Positions 10,294 to 20,334 of a stretch of 64,000 bases of DNA are shown in pieces. The notes under the pieces were generated by a model, which made no database searches, was not told the origin of the DNA, and was given only the letters and a program-made list of their open reading frames with translations. The first letter of the stretch is position 1; the number at the start of each line of letters is the position of its first letter. Both the position numbers and the translations under genes were made by a program. Source of the DNA: Cristatella mucedo (lineage: Eukaryota > Bryozoa > Phylactolaemata > Cristatellidae); assembly GCA_009760855.2 (NCBI GenBank), contig WPIO01000144.1:535501-599500 (forward strand), in the 5' to 3' direction.

Positions 10294-10524
10294 CGTTACT
10301 GAGACTGGTTACTATGGTGACGTTGAGTAGCACAAACTGCTCAACGGGGTCGAGGATGACGTACCACCAAGCTTCTTTAGAGCCGGGCTCGGTGCGGGCG
10401 CATGACCAGTAGCTGCCATTCCCTGACGTCTGCCCATCTACTGCCATTGCAGCACCACTGTCCAGGCCGTCCACGCCTGAGTAGGTGCTGCTCTGATATG
10501 CTTTCTTTCCAAGCGCTATATTGC
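10294..10524 (-). CDS. Gene 1 exon: N-terminal half of the F-type lectin domain
   Basis: A 231-base exon (77 codons), phase 1 in and out. Acceptor: CGTAATAG ending at 10525. Donor: GTAAGG at 10288-10293. It opens with NIALGKKAYQSSTYSG, then AMAVDGQTSG and WWYVILDPVEQFVLLNVTIV. This is the standard start of a fucolectin (F-type lectin) domain: N.A..k.A.QSS, AVDG, W(W).VdL. It joins in frame to the EGF exon 12067-12186 (Gln-Ile-Gly) and to exon 8354-8620, so the domain is split once. Extracellular, probably on a membrane receptor or secreted form. Confidence 0.8.
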
Positions 10525-10940
10525 CTATTACGAATTAATACTATTTTAGATTGGACTATTTGGAAAGACTCAGAGTTTTCTGATGAAACCGAGACTGAAT
10601 GTCGGTGGAGCAGGTTTGAGCAGACTCGCACGCATTGAATTTATGTGAGCCTTCAGTGCAGCAATGTTGCAGTCGCTTAGAAGCAACCAAAACGTGCCTA
10701 TAATCTTAGCTGAGCTAAAATCGATTCCCTCGGTCATATGCTGCTCCAAAAAAGCTCAAACTCACGTATTGGCGGTCCCACGGGTAGGCTCAGACGTAAA
10801 TGCACTAAATCGTTCAATAACGCACTACCACATATCGAAGCACGCACGCATAGACGCGTGGACGCACAGACGCATGGGTGCGATAGATAAATGGGTAGTC
10901 GCCCGAAGCGGCGCTCAGCAGTATTCTCTTGCTCTCTCAG

Positions 10941-11114
10941 GCTTACGCTAGCGACGCAGCCAAGGAGCTGTCCGCCGAGCTGCTCAACTATTACTACAAG
11001 GCGTATCGTCTGCAGACGCTGACGAGCGTCGCGGCCAGAGGCGCCGATGACACGCTGGTCCGCCACAGCCCCTACTCGTACGCGGCGGGCGGCGGCGGCG
11101 GCGGCGGCTCGTAG
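10941..11114 (+). CDS. Terminal exon of an unidentified plus-strand gene, GC-rich
   Basis: A strong acceptor (pyrimidine-rich TATTCTCTTGCTCTCTCAG ending at 10940) opens into 57 codons and a TAG stop. The peptide begins AYASDAAKELSAELLNYYYK, continues AYRLQTLTSVAARGADDTLV and ends in a Gly run (seven Gly, then Ser). GC at third positions is very high, unlike the AT-rich exons of gene 1 around it. It lies in a gene 1 intron on the opposite strand. I do not recognise the family. It could be a nested gene's last exon or a retrocopy fragment. No upstream exon was identified. Confidence 0.5.
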   Translation, partial: AYASDAAKELSAELLNYYYKAYRLQTLTSVAARGADDTLVRHSPYSYAAGGGGGGGS

Positions 11115-11207
11115 CCGTCATCCATCGGAAAGTACGCTGCCGAGCACAGTGCAAGTCCGCGATTCGTTCTAATCTTCTTCTAGTGCGTGGCAAACTTGAA
11201 TTAACTT

Positions 11208-11575
11208 GTCTAATAATAATAATAATAATGCACTTGATAATTCTCCCTCAGAGAACTCAATCTATTTCTAGACGATTTACATTTGCTGCAAGGGAAGCGC
11301 GATTGAATGGTGAGTAATATCATGCTTGATAAACATGAATAGCATGGTTAGGGGTGACGTGCACAGGGCCAGCATGCAAATGTGGTTAGTGGCAGCATGC
11401 GCAGTGTCAGCACGCATTAGCGCATCAAGAACGAATCACAGGGACCCACTAAATGCTGTCCTAAATAGGTGTTTTTAAACTCTTTTTAAATGTGTTCAAG
11501 TCAGGGGTGTTCTGACGCATGTCGGGAGCGAGTTAAAGGCTTTGAGAGCATACGAACGTGGACGCACAGAAGCAT
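11208..11575 (-). mobile_element. LINE-A 3' fragment
   Basis: (TAA)n tail at 11211-11229, weakened stem-loop (CTCCCTCAGAGAACTC...TAGACGATTT), 3' UTR and the end of ORF2. It ends right at the border of the segmental duplication. Confidence 0.8.
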
Positions 11576-12066
11576 GGGTGCGATAGAAGATATATGCTCC
11601 ATGTGTCCCATACTTTCATACTGAAAGTGTTGCTGGATTTAAGACACAAGAAAAAACTGGATTGCAAAATGCAGTAGGTCGGCATATCATGTCGCAATCG
11701 CACGTGGAACAGTGTCTCACTATTCGTTTGCTCTTGTGTTGTGTGCATTGTCAGTGTTCGGGTTAAAACAGTTTCCGGTATCGGAGGACATAAGTGTCAC
11801 GGCCATCAACAATACTTGTGCACTGAAATGATGACTACTTGTTAATCAAGAGATGACAATTGCGAGATAGCCAATTGAAGGCCAGAACAAATGCAGCGAC
11901 TACAGTCGATGATTCCGGCAAGCTGAGAAGGCATCAGCAGAACTTATTTAAAACTGACGATATTACTCGGTAGCAATTTATTCTTGAGCCTGTAAGTGAG
12001 CAGAAAGTCTAGATTAAAAATTAAGTCTGAACCAAATTAAAATATTTTTAACAATAAACAACTCAC

Positions 12067-12186
12067 CAATTTGGCAGCCAGGACCATACCAGCCTGGAAC
12101 GCAGCCGTCAGGACAGTACCCGTTTGAATGGCAGAAACCGTCCCCAGAGCAGTGACATTGCAGCTGCTGAGATGACTCACCCAAGC
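12067..12186 (-). CDS. Gene 1 exon: EGF-like domain (copy A)
   Basis: A 120-base exon (40 codons), phase 1 in and out. Acceptor: GTGCTTATAG ending at 12187. Donor: GTGAGT at 12061-12066. The peptide LGESSQQLQCHCSGDGFCHS continues to NGYCPDGCVPGWYGPGCQI, with the six-Cys-like spacing and the GWYGPGC ending of EGF-like repeats in multi-EGF receptors. The next exon in transcript direction is the F-type lectin start at 10524. The paralogous exon is 18271-18390. Both are open with good splice sites. Confidence 0.8.
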
Positions 12187-12699
12187 CTATAAGCACAGGA
12201 CATTAAGTATAGGCCGGATGATAAAATAAGATCGAATATCTGAAGCTACTAATCTAATAAAGTACCAAAGGAAATATATTGGCTACTATAATTAAGAATG
12301 CATAAAGTAAAAATGCTCTGGCCAGAATCAAGAGAGCATAGCGGTATTATAATGCCGAAACTAAAACATTAAATCAATAACACTTTATAAAAAAAATTAA
12401 TCCTGCTGAAAGAAATATTACGTTGTTCATTGAAGATATTTGTACACTATCTTTTCCAGATTCTGTAGGTGTTACCAGCTACAGGTCCAAATTAGCGGCG
12501 GCATGAGTGTCTTCGTCAGTGGCTATGCAAGCTTATCTTAGTACAGTACTTTCGTGCTCCCAAACATTTCTCTAGTGATTGCCTAACGTTGCATGTAAAT
12601 AAACGCTGTTCACTGCATCTATTTTTGATATTCAAAAACTGCAAAGATTTTGTTCTCTAAGGACATTATAGAAATTTTTCATCAAAGTTTGATCTGCAG

Positions 12700-13360
12700 C
12701 AGGTTTAAATCGACGAGAAGGCCGCAAATAAAGCGCAAAAGAAGACGAAGGCACCCCGCCAAAAGCGTGCCGAAAAAAGGGCACAATGCTTGCATAACCC
12801 TACAAAAATACGTAAGACAAAAGCGCGCGGCTACATTGTTTTCCTAAATATAAGATTTAATTTATTTAAATGACTTCTTTCTCCCAAATTAATTATTGTT
12901 TAGATTAGAAAACAGAATTTTCAGGCTGGAGTCGAGGTAAAGGAAGTTTGTAGATAATGGTTTTAAGCGTCGCCCCAAATCGCATTATATTATTCTTAAT
13001 AGACGGTTGGAGGCATTGGAACGTGGCAAAGTTCTAGTGGGATATAACCTTCGAGGAATCGTACGCAACCTGAGAAGCCAAATAACAAACTAGGCTTAGA
13101 TTATTATTCTGTATTAATCTTGTCTACTAATTTTTTCAAACGTATTTAAAATATTACGCTAATCATAATATAATGAAACTTACTATTAATTTCTTCTCTA
13201 AAAGAACTCCAAGTGTGAATATCTTTTCAAACCAGCATTTCATAAACTTATTTTGCTGCTTTTGTGGACGCGCTTTTGACATAAGCTCTAATTTAGTTGC
13301 TTTCTTTTGCCGGTGAGCTTTTTTGGCAAGCTTTTGTCCGGTGCACCTAAGCTTATACTA
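12700..13360. repeat. Imperfect inverted, lysine-codon-rich segments
   Basis: The plus strand near 12720-12835 reads basic (KRKRRRRHPAKSVPKKG). The minus strand near 13260-13355 reads GQKLAKKAHRQKKATKLE. The two DNA segments are loosely inverted copies of each other (ACAAAAGC...GCC, CAAAAGCGCG). The same layout is present in copy B (18790-19440). Between them, a plus-strand frame ends NRRLEALERGKVLVG...RNLRSQ in both copies. It may be a relic transposon or a dead basic-protein gene. Confidence 0.35.
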
Positions 13361-13990
13361 ATAATAACAATAATAAAACCCTTGATAAAGCGCCCTCAAG
13401 GAACTCAATCTCTTTCTAGGTGCTTTAAATTTTCTGCAAAGGAATCACAATTGAATGGTCAGTGGTGGCATGCTTGATAAACAACATGGATAACATGGTT
13501 AAGGGTGACATTCACTGCTTGGTGAGCATGCAGGTGTGGTTAGTGGCAGCATGCACAGTGTCAGCACACATAAGCACATGAAGGACGAATTACTGGGACC
13601 CACTAAATGCTGTCACAAATAGGTGCGCTTTTAATTTCTTCTTGAATGTGGTCAAGTCAGGGGATGTCTTGACACAAGCCAGGAGTAAGTTCCAAGCTTT
13701 GGGAGCATACGAGGTAAATGTACGGTCTAAAAAAGATTTGAGGTTTGTAAGAACTATTGGTAAGCAGTTTACTGCGAGAATCGGGCGATGCGATGCTCAG
13801 CCTGGTGAAGCAGTAGATCTGATTGGTAGGCTGAAGCCAAAATATGAAGAGACCTAAACGTGAGCGACACAACCTTACGTTGCTTGACTGGTTGCCAGTG
13901 TAGGTCGACGAGAAGTGGCTTGATGTGGCAGCTGCGACGCTCATGACAGATAAGCCTAGCTACCGAGTACTATGCCGAGATGCCGCCTAA
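13358..13990 (-). mobile_element. LINE-A 3' fragment (shared by both duplication copies)
   Basis: Tail, stem-loop, 3' UTR and C-terminal ORF2 in decayed frames. The orthologous copy at 19432-20110 in copy B shows the insertion predates the duplication. Confidence 0.85.
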
Positions 13991-14254
13991 ACAGCCTATA
14001 ATCTTGCTATGAAGCACATCTTGGTAAATATAGCAAAATTCTATAGGGTTAAAAATAGTTAGCGACGAGCTTACTACTCCCTTAAATAGTCCACTATCTG
14101 TTTTGATGTTGTCAGAGGAGCTTAACACAATTATCACTGCACATCTTTAAAGTAGACAAGGTATTAGCCAACTGTAATGAAAAGTATCTCCACCTGAGAC
14201 TTCTATAAGTCAAATAGACTGTACAGGCTTTACAACTCGAGTTTATTTACAGCG

Positions 14255-15077
14255 TACTTCAAAGCCAAGTCACTTTTAGTACGCATGCTGCAGCTACCAG
14301 GCTTCATTTAGTGCGCCAAAAGAAAGTCAGGAGCATAGCTGCGTCGAGAATGTAATTGCGGAAGTGCGAAATACGGAACCAGCAGCTCAGTACGGTTCTG
14401 GGAAGTATGTGCCGCTGTCGGCAGCAGGAGAGTAGATGATTAAACTGGGCTGATTTCAGTACACCTGATTGTGACTGACATTCATAATTTACGGTTCCCG
14501 GTATATGGAGTCTAGTAAAAAATTATGCGATAACCCATTGCCGATGTCGAATAAAGGCCGACATCACACGTTAAGCCCTCAGTTGTGCTTTCGGAGTATT
14601 TGTGCCGATTTGTGGTCTAGGCCTCCGAGCCACCGGCGCTCTCTAATGGCAGCTGTCGAACACCTATAAACAACGTCGCTTTCAGATAGACTTGTATAGA
14701 CTATAGTTATTGAATTATCGTGTAAAGGTATGGGCCACGTTCGTGGAGGCAATTTTCCGCTACAGAATGCTCACCTGCTTGCACTGGCGCCACACCTACA
14801 ATCGCTATCCCTAATACAAAGTTCAGGCGCCACCTTACTCGAGACTCGTTGAATGAAACACGGCCAGTTACGATCACTGTGTTTGTGGCCTAGTTCTACC
14901 AAGACTTGGAAACCGCGAGCCAAGGTCGCAATGATGCCGCTACCTAAGCATTTGCAAGCGAGTTCCTCAGTATATACGTTACAAAAACAAAAGCGTCTGT
15001 CGAAAATGGTCTTCTGTAATCCGAGGAATGGAACAGGAAATGCATTGTCAGTAGATGACCTGTGGCCTCCAATAGTG

Positions 15078-15080
<3 letters not shown>
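14255..15080 (-). mobile_element. Old LINE-B copy, interrupted
   Basis: 3' part at 14255-14440 (TTTAGTACGCATGCTGCAGC; GTCGGCAGCAGGAGAGTAGATG). It resumes at about 14935 (TTTGCAAGCGAGTTCCTCAG...GCGTCTGTCG), and again at about 16283-16440 after the younger insertions. The gap 14440-14935 is not LINE-B. In copy B the parts are 20335-20530 and 21020-21360. Confidence 0.7.
14775..14835 (-). CDS. Putative signal-peptide exon of gene 1 (copy A)
   Basis: On the minus strand an open frame RWRLNFVLGIAIVGVAPVQA ends at a good donor (GTGAGC at 14769-14774) in phase 1. Spliced to exon 12067-12186 it reads straight into LGESSQQLQCHC. A hydrophobic core with AxA-like PVQA just before a phase 1 junction is the standard layout of a leader exon. 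No ATG starts the frame (GTA precedes AGG), so the true start is either in an upstream exon or lost. The segment lies within a ~490-base insertion in an old LINE-B copy. Confidence 0.4.

Positions 15081-15081
<1 letters not shown>

Positions 15082-15110
<29 letters not shown>
15082..15110 (+). repeat. (TA)n microsatellite at the 3' tail of a LINE-B insertion
   Basis: About 28 bases of alternating AT directly joined to the LINE-B 3' end (ATCTCCGTCAGG on the plus strand). Absent from the matching site in copy B. Confidence 0.9.
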
Positions 15111-15113
<3 letters not shown>

Positions 15114-16100
15114 CGTCAGGAACTCCACAAAGTCATAAAGACCACGTGGGTGTTACGCAGGAGAGTTTTGTATAGCGCACTTACAGCCTAAGCGGCTTTC
15201 GGTACGCATTCGGTAGCCAACAGACTTTGTCTCAAGCAACAAAGAGAAAGTGGGAAGCATAGCAGAGTTAGGAGAGCAGTTGAGGTAGTGAGTAGCATAG
15301 AAATAGCAGTTCAGGACCGCTGAAAAAGATGTGCCATAGTCGGCAGTTGGAGAGTAGATGTTGCGTAAGAATTGTGGAAGCGAGTTCGACAGTCTAGGAC
15401 CTGCAGAGCTAAAGCTTCTGTCGCCAACTGTCTTTAAGCGGAGGAATGGGACAGCTAATTTATTGTCCACCCAGGACCTGAGGGCGCGAACAGGCTGAAA
15501 CTGATGTAGCAGTTCAGCTAGGTACGAAGGAGCTAAGCCGTGGCGAACCTTGTGGGTCAGCGTAAGAACTTTGCTCCGTATCCTTTGCTCAACCGGCAAC
15601 CATCCTAGCTCTTCTAGCAAAGGTGACACGTGCTCAAACCGCTAGGACTTGAAGACCAGCCTTGCAGCCATATTCATAGTCCGCTGTAGTGGCATAATAG
15701 CTTTCTATGGTAGCCCAGCCAAAAGGGAATTACAATAATCATGCCGAGACAGAACTAAAGAGCTAGTTAAATTTTTTACAGGCCACTGTGGAGACAGCTT
15801 CTAATCTTGGATAGGGATCGGATGTGATGGCTAGCTGTTGAGGCAGTCTTCTGAATGAAGCTTATGAAATTGAGGCAGCTGTCGAACACGACACCTAGAT
15901 TACGAGCACGCGGTGAAAGTCGCACAATAGCATCACCTATTAGAACCACAAAGCCTTTTAATCCAGCCACACGCTTTGGGTGTCCCATGAGCAGTAGTTC
16001 GGTTTTATCGTCATTTAATTTCAGGAAGTTTTCCGACATCCAGGATCAAATATCGGCAAGGCAAGCATTCAGTGAATTTGACGCTGCGGTTCAGTATTGG
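15108..16100 (-). mobile_element. Younger LINE-B copy, 5'-truncated
   Basis: Two long pieces remain open on the minus strand: 15153-15629 (LLEELGWLPVEQRIRSKVL to the C-terminus) and 15776-16039 (MSENFLKLNDDKTELLLMG). The region between them (about 15640-15775) is frameshifted. It covers the RT thumb to the 3' end and stops upstream near LACLADI-type codons. It sits inside the old LINE-B copy of segmental copy A only. Confidence 0.9.
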
Positions 16101-16101
16101 T

Positions 16102-16282
16102 GAGCCGTACTGGCTCACTGGGTAAGGCGGTTGCTTTTTATGACCTCACCCCTGAGGTCGTGGATTCAAATCCTGCGGTGGGTGATCCTTTATCGCCACT
16201 GCAAGCGGTGGCGATAGCCGTAAAGGCATTTCTGTCGCTGTACAAAAAGAGTCTGCTAAATCAGATAGTATTTATTTATTTT
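16102..16282 (+). mobile_element. SINE2, tRNA-derived SINE
   Basis: A box TGGCTCACTGG at 16111-16121 and B box GGATTCAAATCC at 16162-16173. An internal hairpin TATCGCCAC/GTGGCGATA lies at about 16190-16215. The 3' part has AAAGAGTCTGCTAAATCAG and a TATTTATTTATTTT tail. The body differs from SINE1 and has no LINE-A stem-loop. Present only in segmental copy A. Confidence 0.85.
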
Positions 16283-16685
16283 GTAGGGAGGAGCCAAGCC
16301 ATGGCGGGCTTTGTAGGTCAGCTAAGAGCTTGGCAATGTACTCGTCGATCGACGGGGAATCATGGCAGCTCTTTTGTAAAGGAGACATGTAACTGAAACT
16401 CAATAATTTTTTGAATAGCCTGCCAGCTGTTAGCAATCAGCAAAGAGAGAATGAAAGCCATTGGTACTTTTAGCAGTATCTCAGGTAAGTGTAGGCTAAC
16501 AAAGCTTTAGAGTAAAATAGCTAAGTTACGAAAAAGGGATATTCTTCAGGGCTGCATTGTTGCAATAATAATATCTCTTGGTTGTTTGAAACATTTTTTA
16601 AGAATTCATAGCAGTTTTAGCATTGAAATAGTTCATTTTCCATGTTCGCAAAACTATGTGCGACGGTCTTAACCTAGCGGGAAGG

Positions 16686-16862
16686 TCAGCGAGAAGTGGT
16701 GCGATGAGGCAACTGCGAAGCTCACTAAAGACAAGCCTAGATGCAAAGTTTTGCACCAGCTATAAGAGTTTGATTGTACATGCTGGTAGGCCAGCAAGCA
16801 CCAAGTTACAGAAGTCAAAACGGGATGTCAACAAATGCATGGACCAATTATGAAATTTTTAG
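16686..16862 (-). mobile_element. LINE-A internal fragment
   Basis: Codes on the minus strand for the RT thumb region (SCHITPLLADLHW-type DNA, TGCTGGTAGGCCAGCAAGCA, and CCATGCATTTGTTGACATCC). It has neither end. It begins where homology to copy B stops. Confidence 0.75.
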
Positions 16863-17790
16863 ATATAGGAAACCTTTTTCCTTTTGCCATCGCGGCAAAC
16901 CCCGAAATATAGATCGATAGGTTAGAGTTAATGGTTTAAGGCAACAGCATAGAACTGGTTGCCACTCACACTCGTATCTTTGCTATTTTTGACTGAAGCC
17001 GTGCTTAGAAGAATTTGCAGGGTTTTCAGTGCTGGCTACTGCTGCCATGTAGCATGTGACTAAATTTCCTCCTTGACTAACTTAAATCCACCACTTCTGA
17101 GGTGAGGGACTGCTTCTTTAATGCCAAACAATCTGGTCGGAGTATTTCAGGCGCAGCGGGCGATTTATTCAGCTGTCTAGTACAATTACAAGTCAAAAAA
17201 CCTTAGCTACAACCAATCATCTTTGCTATTAGTTTTTGGCTGTAATCACCTAATACAGTAACATAAGTAGTAAGAATACTACATCTGTATAGCTCCAACG
17301 GGTTTCTCAATCTGTTTGCAGGCAATTTGCATTTTCTAAATGAAGCATAGATCGATTGATTAGTGGCAAAATGCGCAATTTCAACAAGCATTACATGGTC
17401 AAAGGTGGCACGCAATGCTAAGAATGTAGACATGGTTAGCGGCAGCGTGCTCAGTCAATCTCAGTATGCGCGCCCAGAGTTAATCACAAGAACACTCTGA
17501 ATGATCTGATAAACTAGTGCTGTGCCAGGATGAGTGCTATCTGTCGAGGTTTGGGGATTGCATCGTTTATGTCGCTACTTTCACGATATTGTTGAAGTTC
17601 TTTTAATTTGGTGATTGCAATAGGTAAACTAGTATCCTCTTCCTAGCAGCAAGGTGAATGCAGTTAGGACCTTGCTACGGATGATAGTTTTGGGCTACGT
17701 TTAAAGGAAATGGGATGGATTCCAGATATGATTAGCATATCTCTTAAGACATACTACATTTTGACAGTCGGCCAGTGGTTTAAGATTAGC
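16863..17790. other. Spacer between the duplication copies
   Basis: No confident exon or repeat. Weak LINE-A 3' UTR-like words (GTTAGCGGCAGCGTGCTCAG) occur at about 17435. Confidence 0.35.
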
Positions 17791-18270
17791 TAAGACATAC
17801 GCTCTATGTGTCCCATACTTTCATGCCGAACGTGTAGCTGGATTTAAGACCCAAGAAAAAATGGATTGCAAAAATGCAGTTGGTCGGCATATTATGTCGC
17901 AATCGCATGTGGAACAGTGCCTCACTGTTCGTTTGCTCTTGTGATGTGTGCACTGTCAGTGTTCGGGTTAAAACAGTTTCTGGTATCTGCTGACATAAGT
18001 GTCACGGCCTTCTTTAATACTTATGCACTGAAATGATGACTACTTGTTAATCAAGAGATAACAATTGCGAGGTAGCCAATTGAAGCCCAGAACAAATGCA
18101 GTGACTACTGCCGAGGATTCTGGCAAGCTGAGAAGGCATCAGCAGAATTTATACAAAGCTGATAATATTACTCAGCAGCAATTTATTCTTGAGCCTGTAA
18201 GTGAGCGGAAACTACAATTCAATAATTAAATCTGAACCTAAATAAATATATTTAACAATAAACAACTCAC

Positions 18271-18390
18271 CAATTTGGCAGCCAGGTCCATACCAGCCTG
18301 GATCGCAGCCGTCAGGACAGTAACCATTTGAATGGCACGAACTGTTCCCAGAGCAGTGACAGGGCAGCTGCTGAGAAGACTCAGCTAAAC
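18271..18390 (-). CDS. EGF-like exon (copy B, duplicated 5' part of gene 1)
   Basis: 120 bases, 40 codons, phase 1 in and out. Acceptor: GATTGTAG ending at 18391. Donor: GTGAGT at 18265-18270. The peptide LAESSQQLPCHCSGNSSCHS then NGYCPDGCDPGWYGPGCQI keeps every Cys of the copy A exon but differs at about seven positions, many of them outside the Cys framework. No lectin exon lies between this exon and copy A. It is therefore either an extra 5' EGF module or alternative first part of gene 1, or a truncated second gene. Confidence 0.7.
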
Positions 18391-19431
18391 CTACAATCAC
18401 AAGACATTGCGTATAGACCGGATGATAACATAAGATCAAAAATTTGCAGCTACTAATCTAATAAAGTACCCTAGAATAAAATAAATCCTGCTGAGAGAAA
18501 TATTACGTTGTTAATTGAAGATCTTTGTACACTTTCTTTTCTAGATTCTGTAGGTGTTACAAGCTACAAGTCCAAATTACCAGCGGCCTGAATGTCTTCG
18601 TCAGTGTCTATGCAAGCTTATCTTAGTACAGTACTTTCGTGCTCCCGAACATTTCTCCAAGGATTGCCTATCGTTGCATATAAATAAGCCTTGCTCACTG
18701 CAGCTCTCTCTGACATTCGGAAACTGCACGGATTTCGTCCTCTAACGAAATTTATTGAAATGGCTTATTAGAATTTAATCCGTAGCAGGTTTAAATCAAC
18801 GGAAAGGCTGCGAATAAAGCGCAAAAGAAGACGAAGGCAGCCCGACAAAAGCCCGCCAAAAAGGCATACCCCGACAAATACACGTAAGGCGAAAGTACGC
18901 GGCTACGTTGTTTTCCTAACTATAAGATTTAATTTATTTAAATGATTTCTTTCTTCCAAATTGATTGCTGTTGAGATTCAAAAACAACATTTTAAGGCTG
19001 CAGTGGAGGCAAAGGAAGTTTGTAGATAACGGTATTGACTGTCGCTCCAATTCGAATAATTTTTGCCCTAATAGACGCTTGGAGGCTTTGGAACGTGGCA
19101 AAGTCTTAGTGGGAGATTACCTTCGAGGAATCGTGCGCAACCTGAGAAGCCAAATGAAAAACTAGGCTTAGATTATTATTCTGCATTAATTTGTTCTACA
19201 TATTTTTCAAACGCATTTGAAATCTTACGGAAACCGTACTCTGATGAGACTTACTATTAATTTCTTTTCTCTAAAAGAACTCCAAGCGTGAATATCTCTT
19301 CAAACCAGCTATTCGTACACTTAATTTGCTTGCATTTGTGGACGCGCTTTTGACACAAGCTCTAATTCAGTTGCTTTCTTGTGCCGGCGAGCTTTTTCGG
19401 CAAGCTTTTGTCCGGCGCGCTTTCGCTTATG

Positions 19432-20110
19432 CTAATGATAAGTACAATAATGCACTTGTTATAGCGCCCTCAGAGAACTCAATCTCTTTCTAGACGCCTT
19501 ACATTTGCTGCAAGGGTCAGTGAAAGGTCAGTGAAAGGTCAGTGAAAGGTCAGTGGTAGCATGCTTGATAAAAAACATGAATAAATTGGTCAGGGGTGAC
19601 ATTCACATGGTCAGCATGCAGGTGTGGTTAGTGGCAGCATGCAAAGTTTCAGCACGCACTGGCACATCAAAGACAAACTACTGTGACCCACTAAATGGTT
19701 TCGTAAGTAATTGCGTTTTTATTTTCTTGAGTAATGTGGTTAAGTTATGGGATGTCGCGACGTAAGTCAGGAGTTAGTTCCAAGCTATGGGGGCATGCGA
19801 ACTAAATTCTTGGTCTCGGAAGGATTTGAGGTCTGTACGAAGTATAGGTAAGCAGTTTACTGCGAAAATCGGGCGTTGCGATGCTCAGCCTGGTGAGGCA
19901 GTATATCTGATTGGTAGGCTGAAGCCAAAATCTAACGAGAGCTAAACGTGAGTGACAAAACCTCGAAGTCTATCCTTTGCTTGACTGGTTACCAGTGCAG
20001 GTCGGCGAGAAGTGGCGTGACGTGGCAGCTGCGACGCTCATGACAGAGGAGCCCAGCTACCTAGCGATATGTCGAGATACTGCCTAAAAAGCCTATAATC
20101 TTGCTATGAA
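19432..20110 (-). mobile_element. LINE-A 3' fragment, duplicated copy
   Basis: Counterpart of 13358-13990. It carries a short tandem repeat GGTCAGTGAAA, about 3.5 copies at 19516-19556, in its 3' UTR that copy A lacks. Confidence 0.85.
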
Positions 20111-20334
20111 GCTGTCCTCAGTAAATATGACAAAATTTGATACGGCTAAAAATAGTTAGCGACGAGCTTATTACTCCCTTGAATAGTCCACTATCTGTTT
20201 TGATGTCAGAGGAGCCTAAAGCAACTAAAACGGACGTCTTTAAAGTAGCTAAGATATTAGGTAACTGTAATGAAAAGTATCTCCACCTGAGACTTATCCA
20301 AGCCGAATAGACTATACAGGTGTCGCAAGTCGGG

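Larger units (their letters stand above)
11588..16672. repeat. Segmental duplication, copy A
   Basis: Matches 17794-21601 in the same orientation from the block TGTGTCCCATACTTTCAT (about 11600) to CCATGTTCGCAAAACTATGTG (about 16655). It carries an EGF exon, a putative signal-peptide exon, a LINE-A copy and an old LINE-B copy. It is about 1.2 kb longer than copy B because of a younger LINE-B plus SINE2 insertion at about 15082-16282. Confidence 0.9.
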
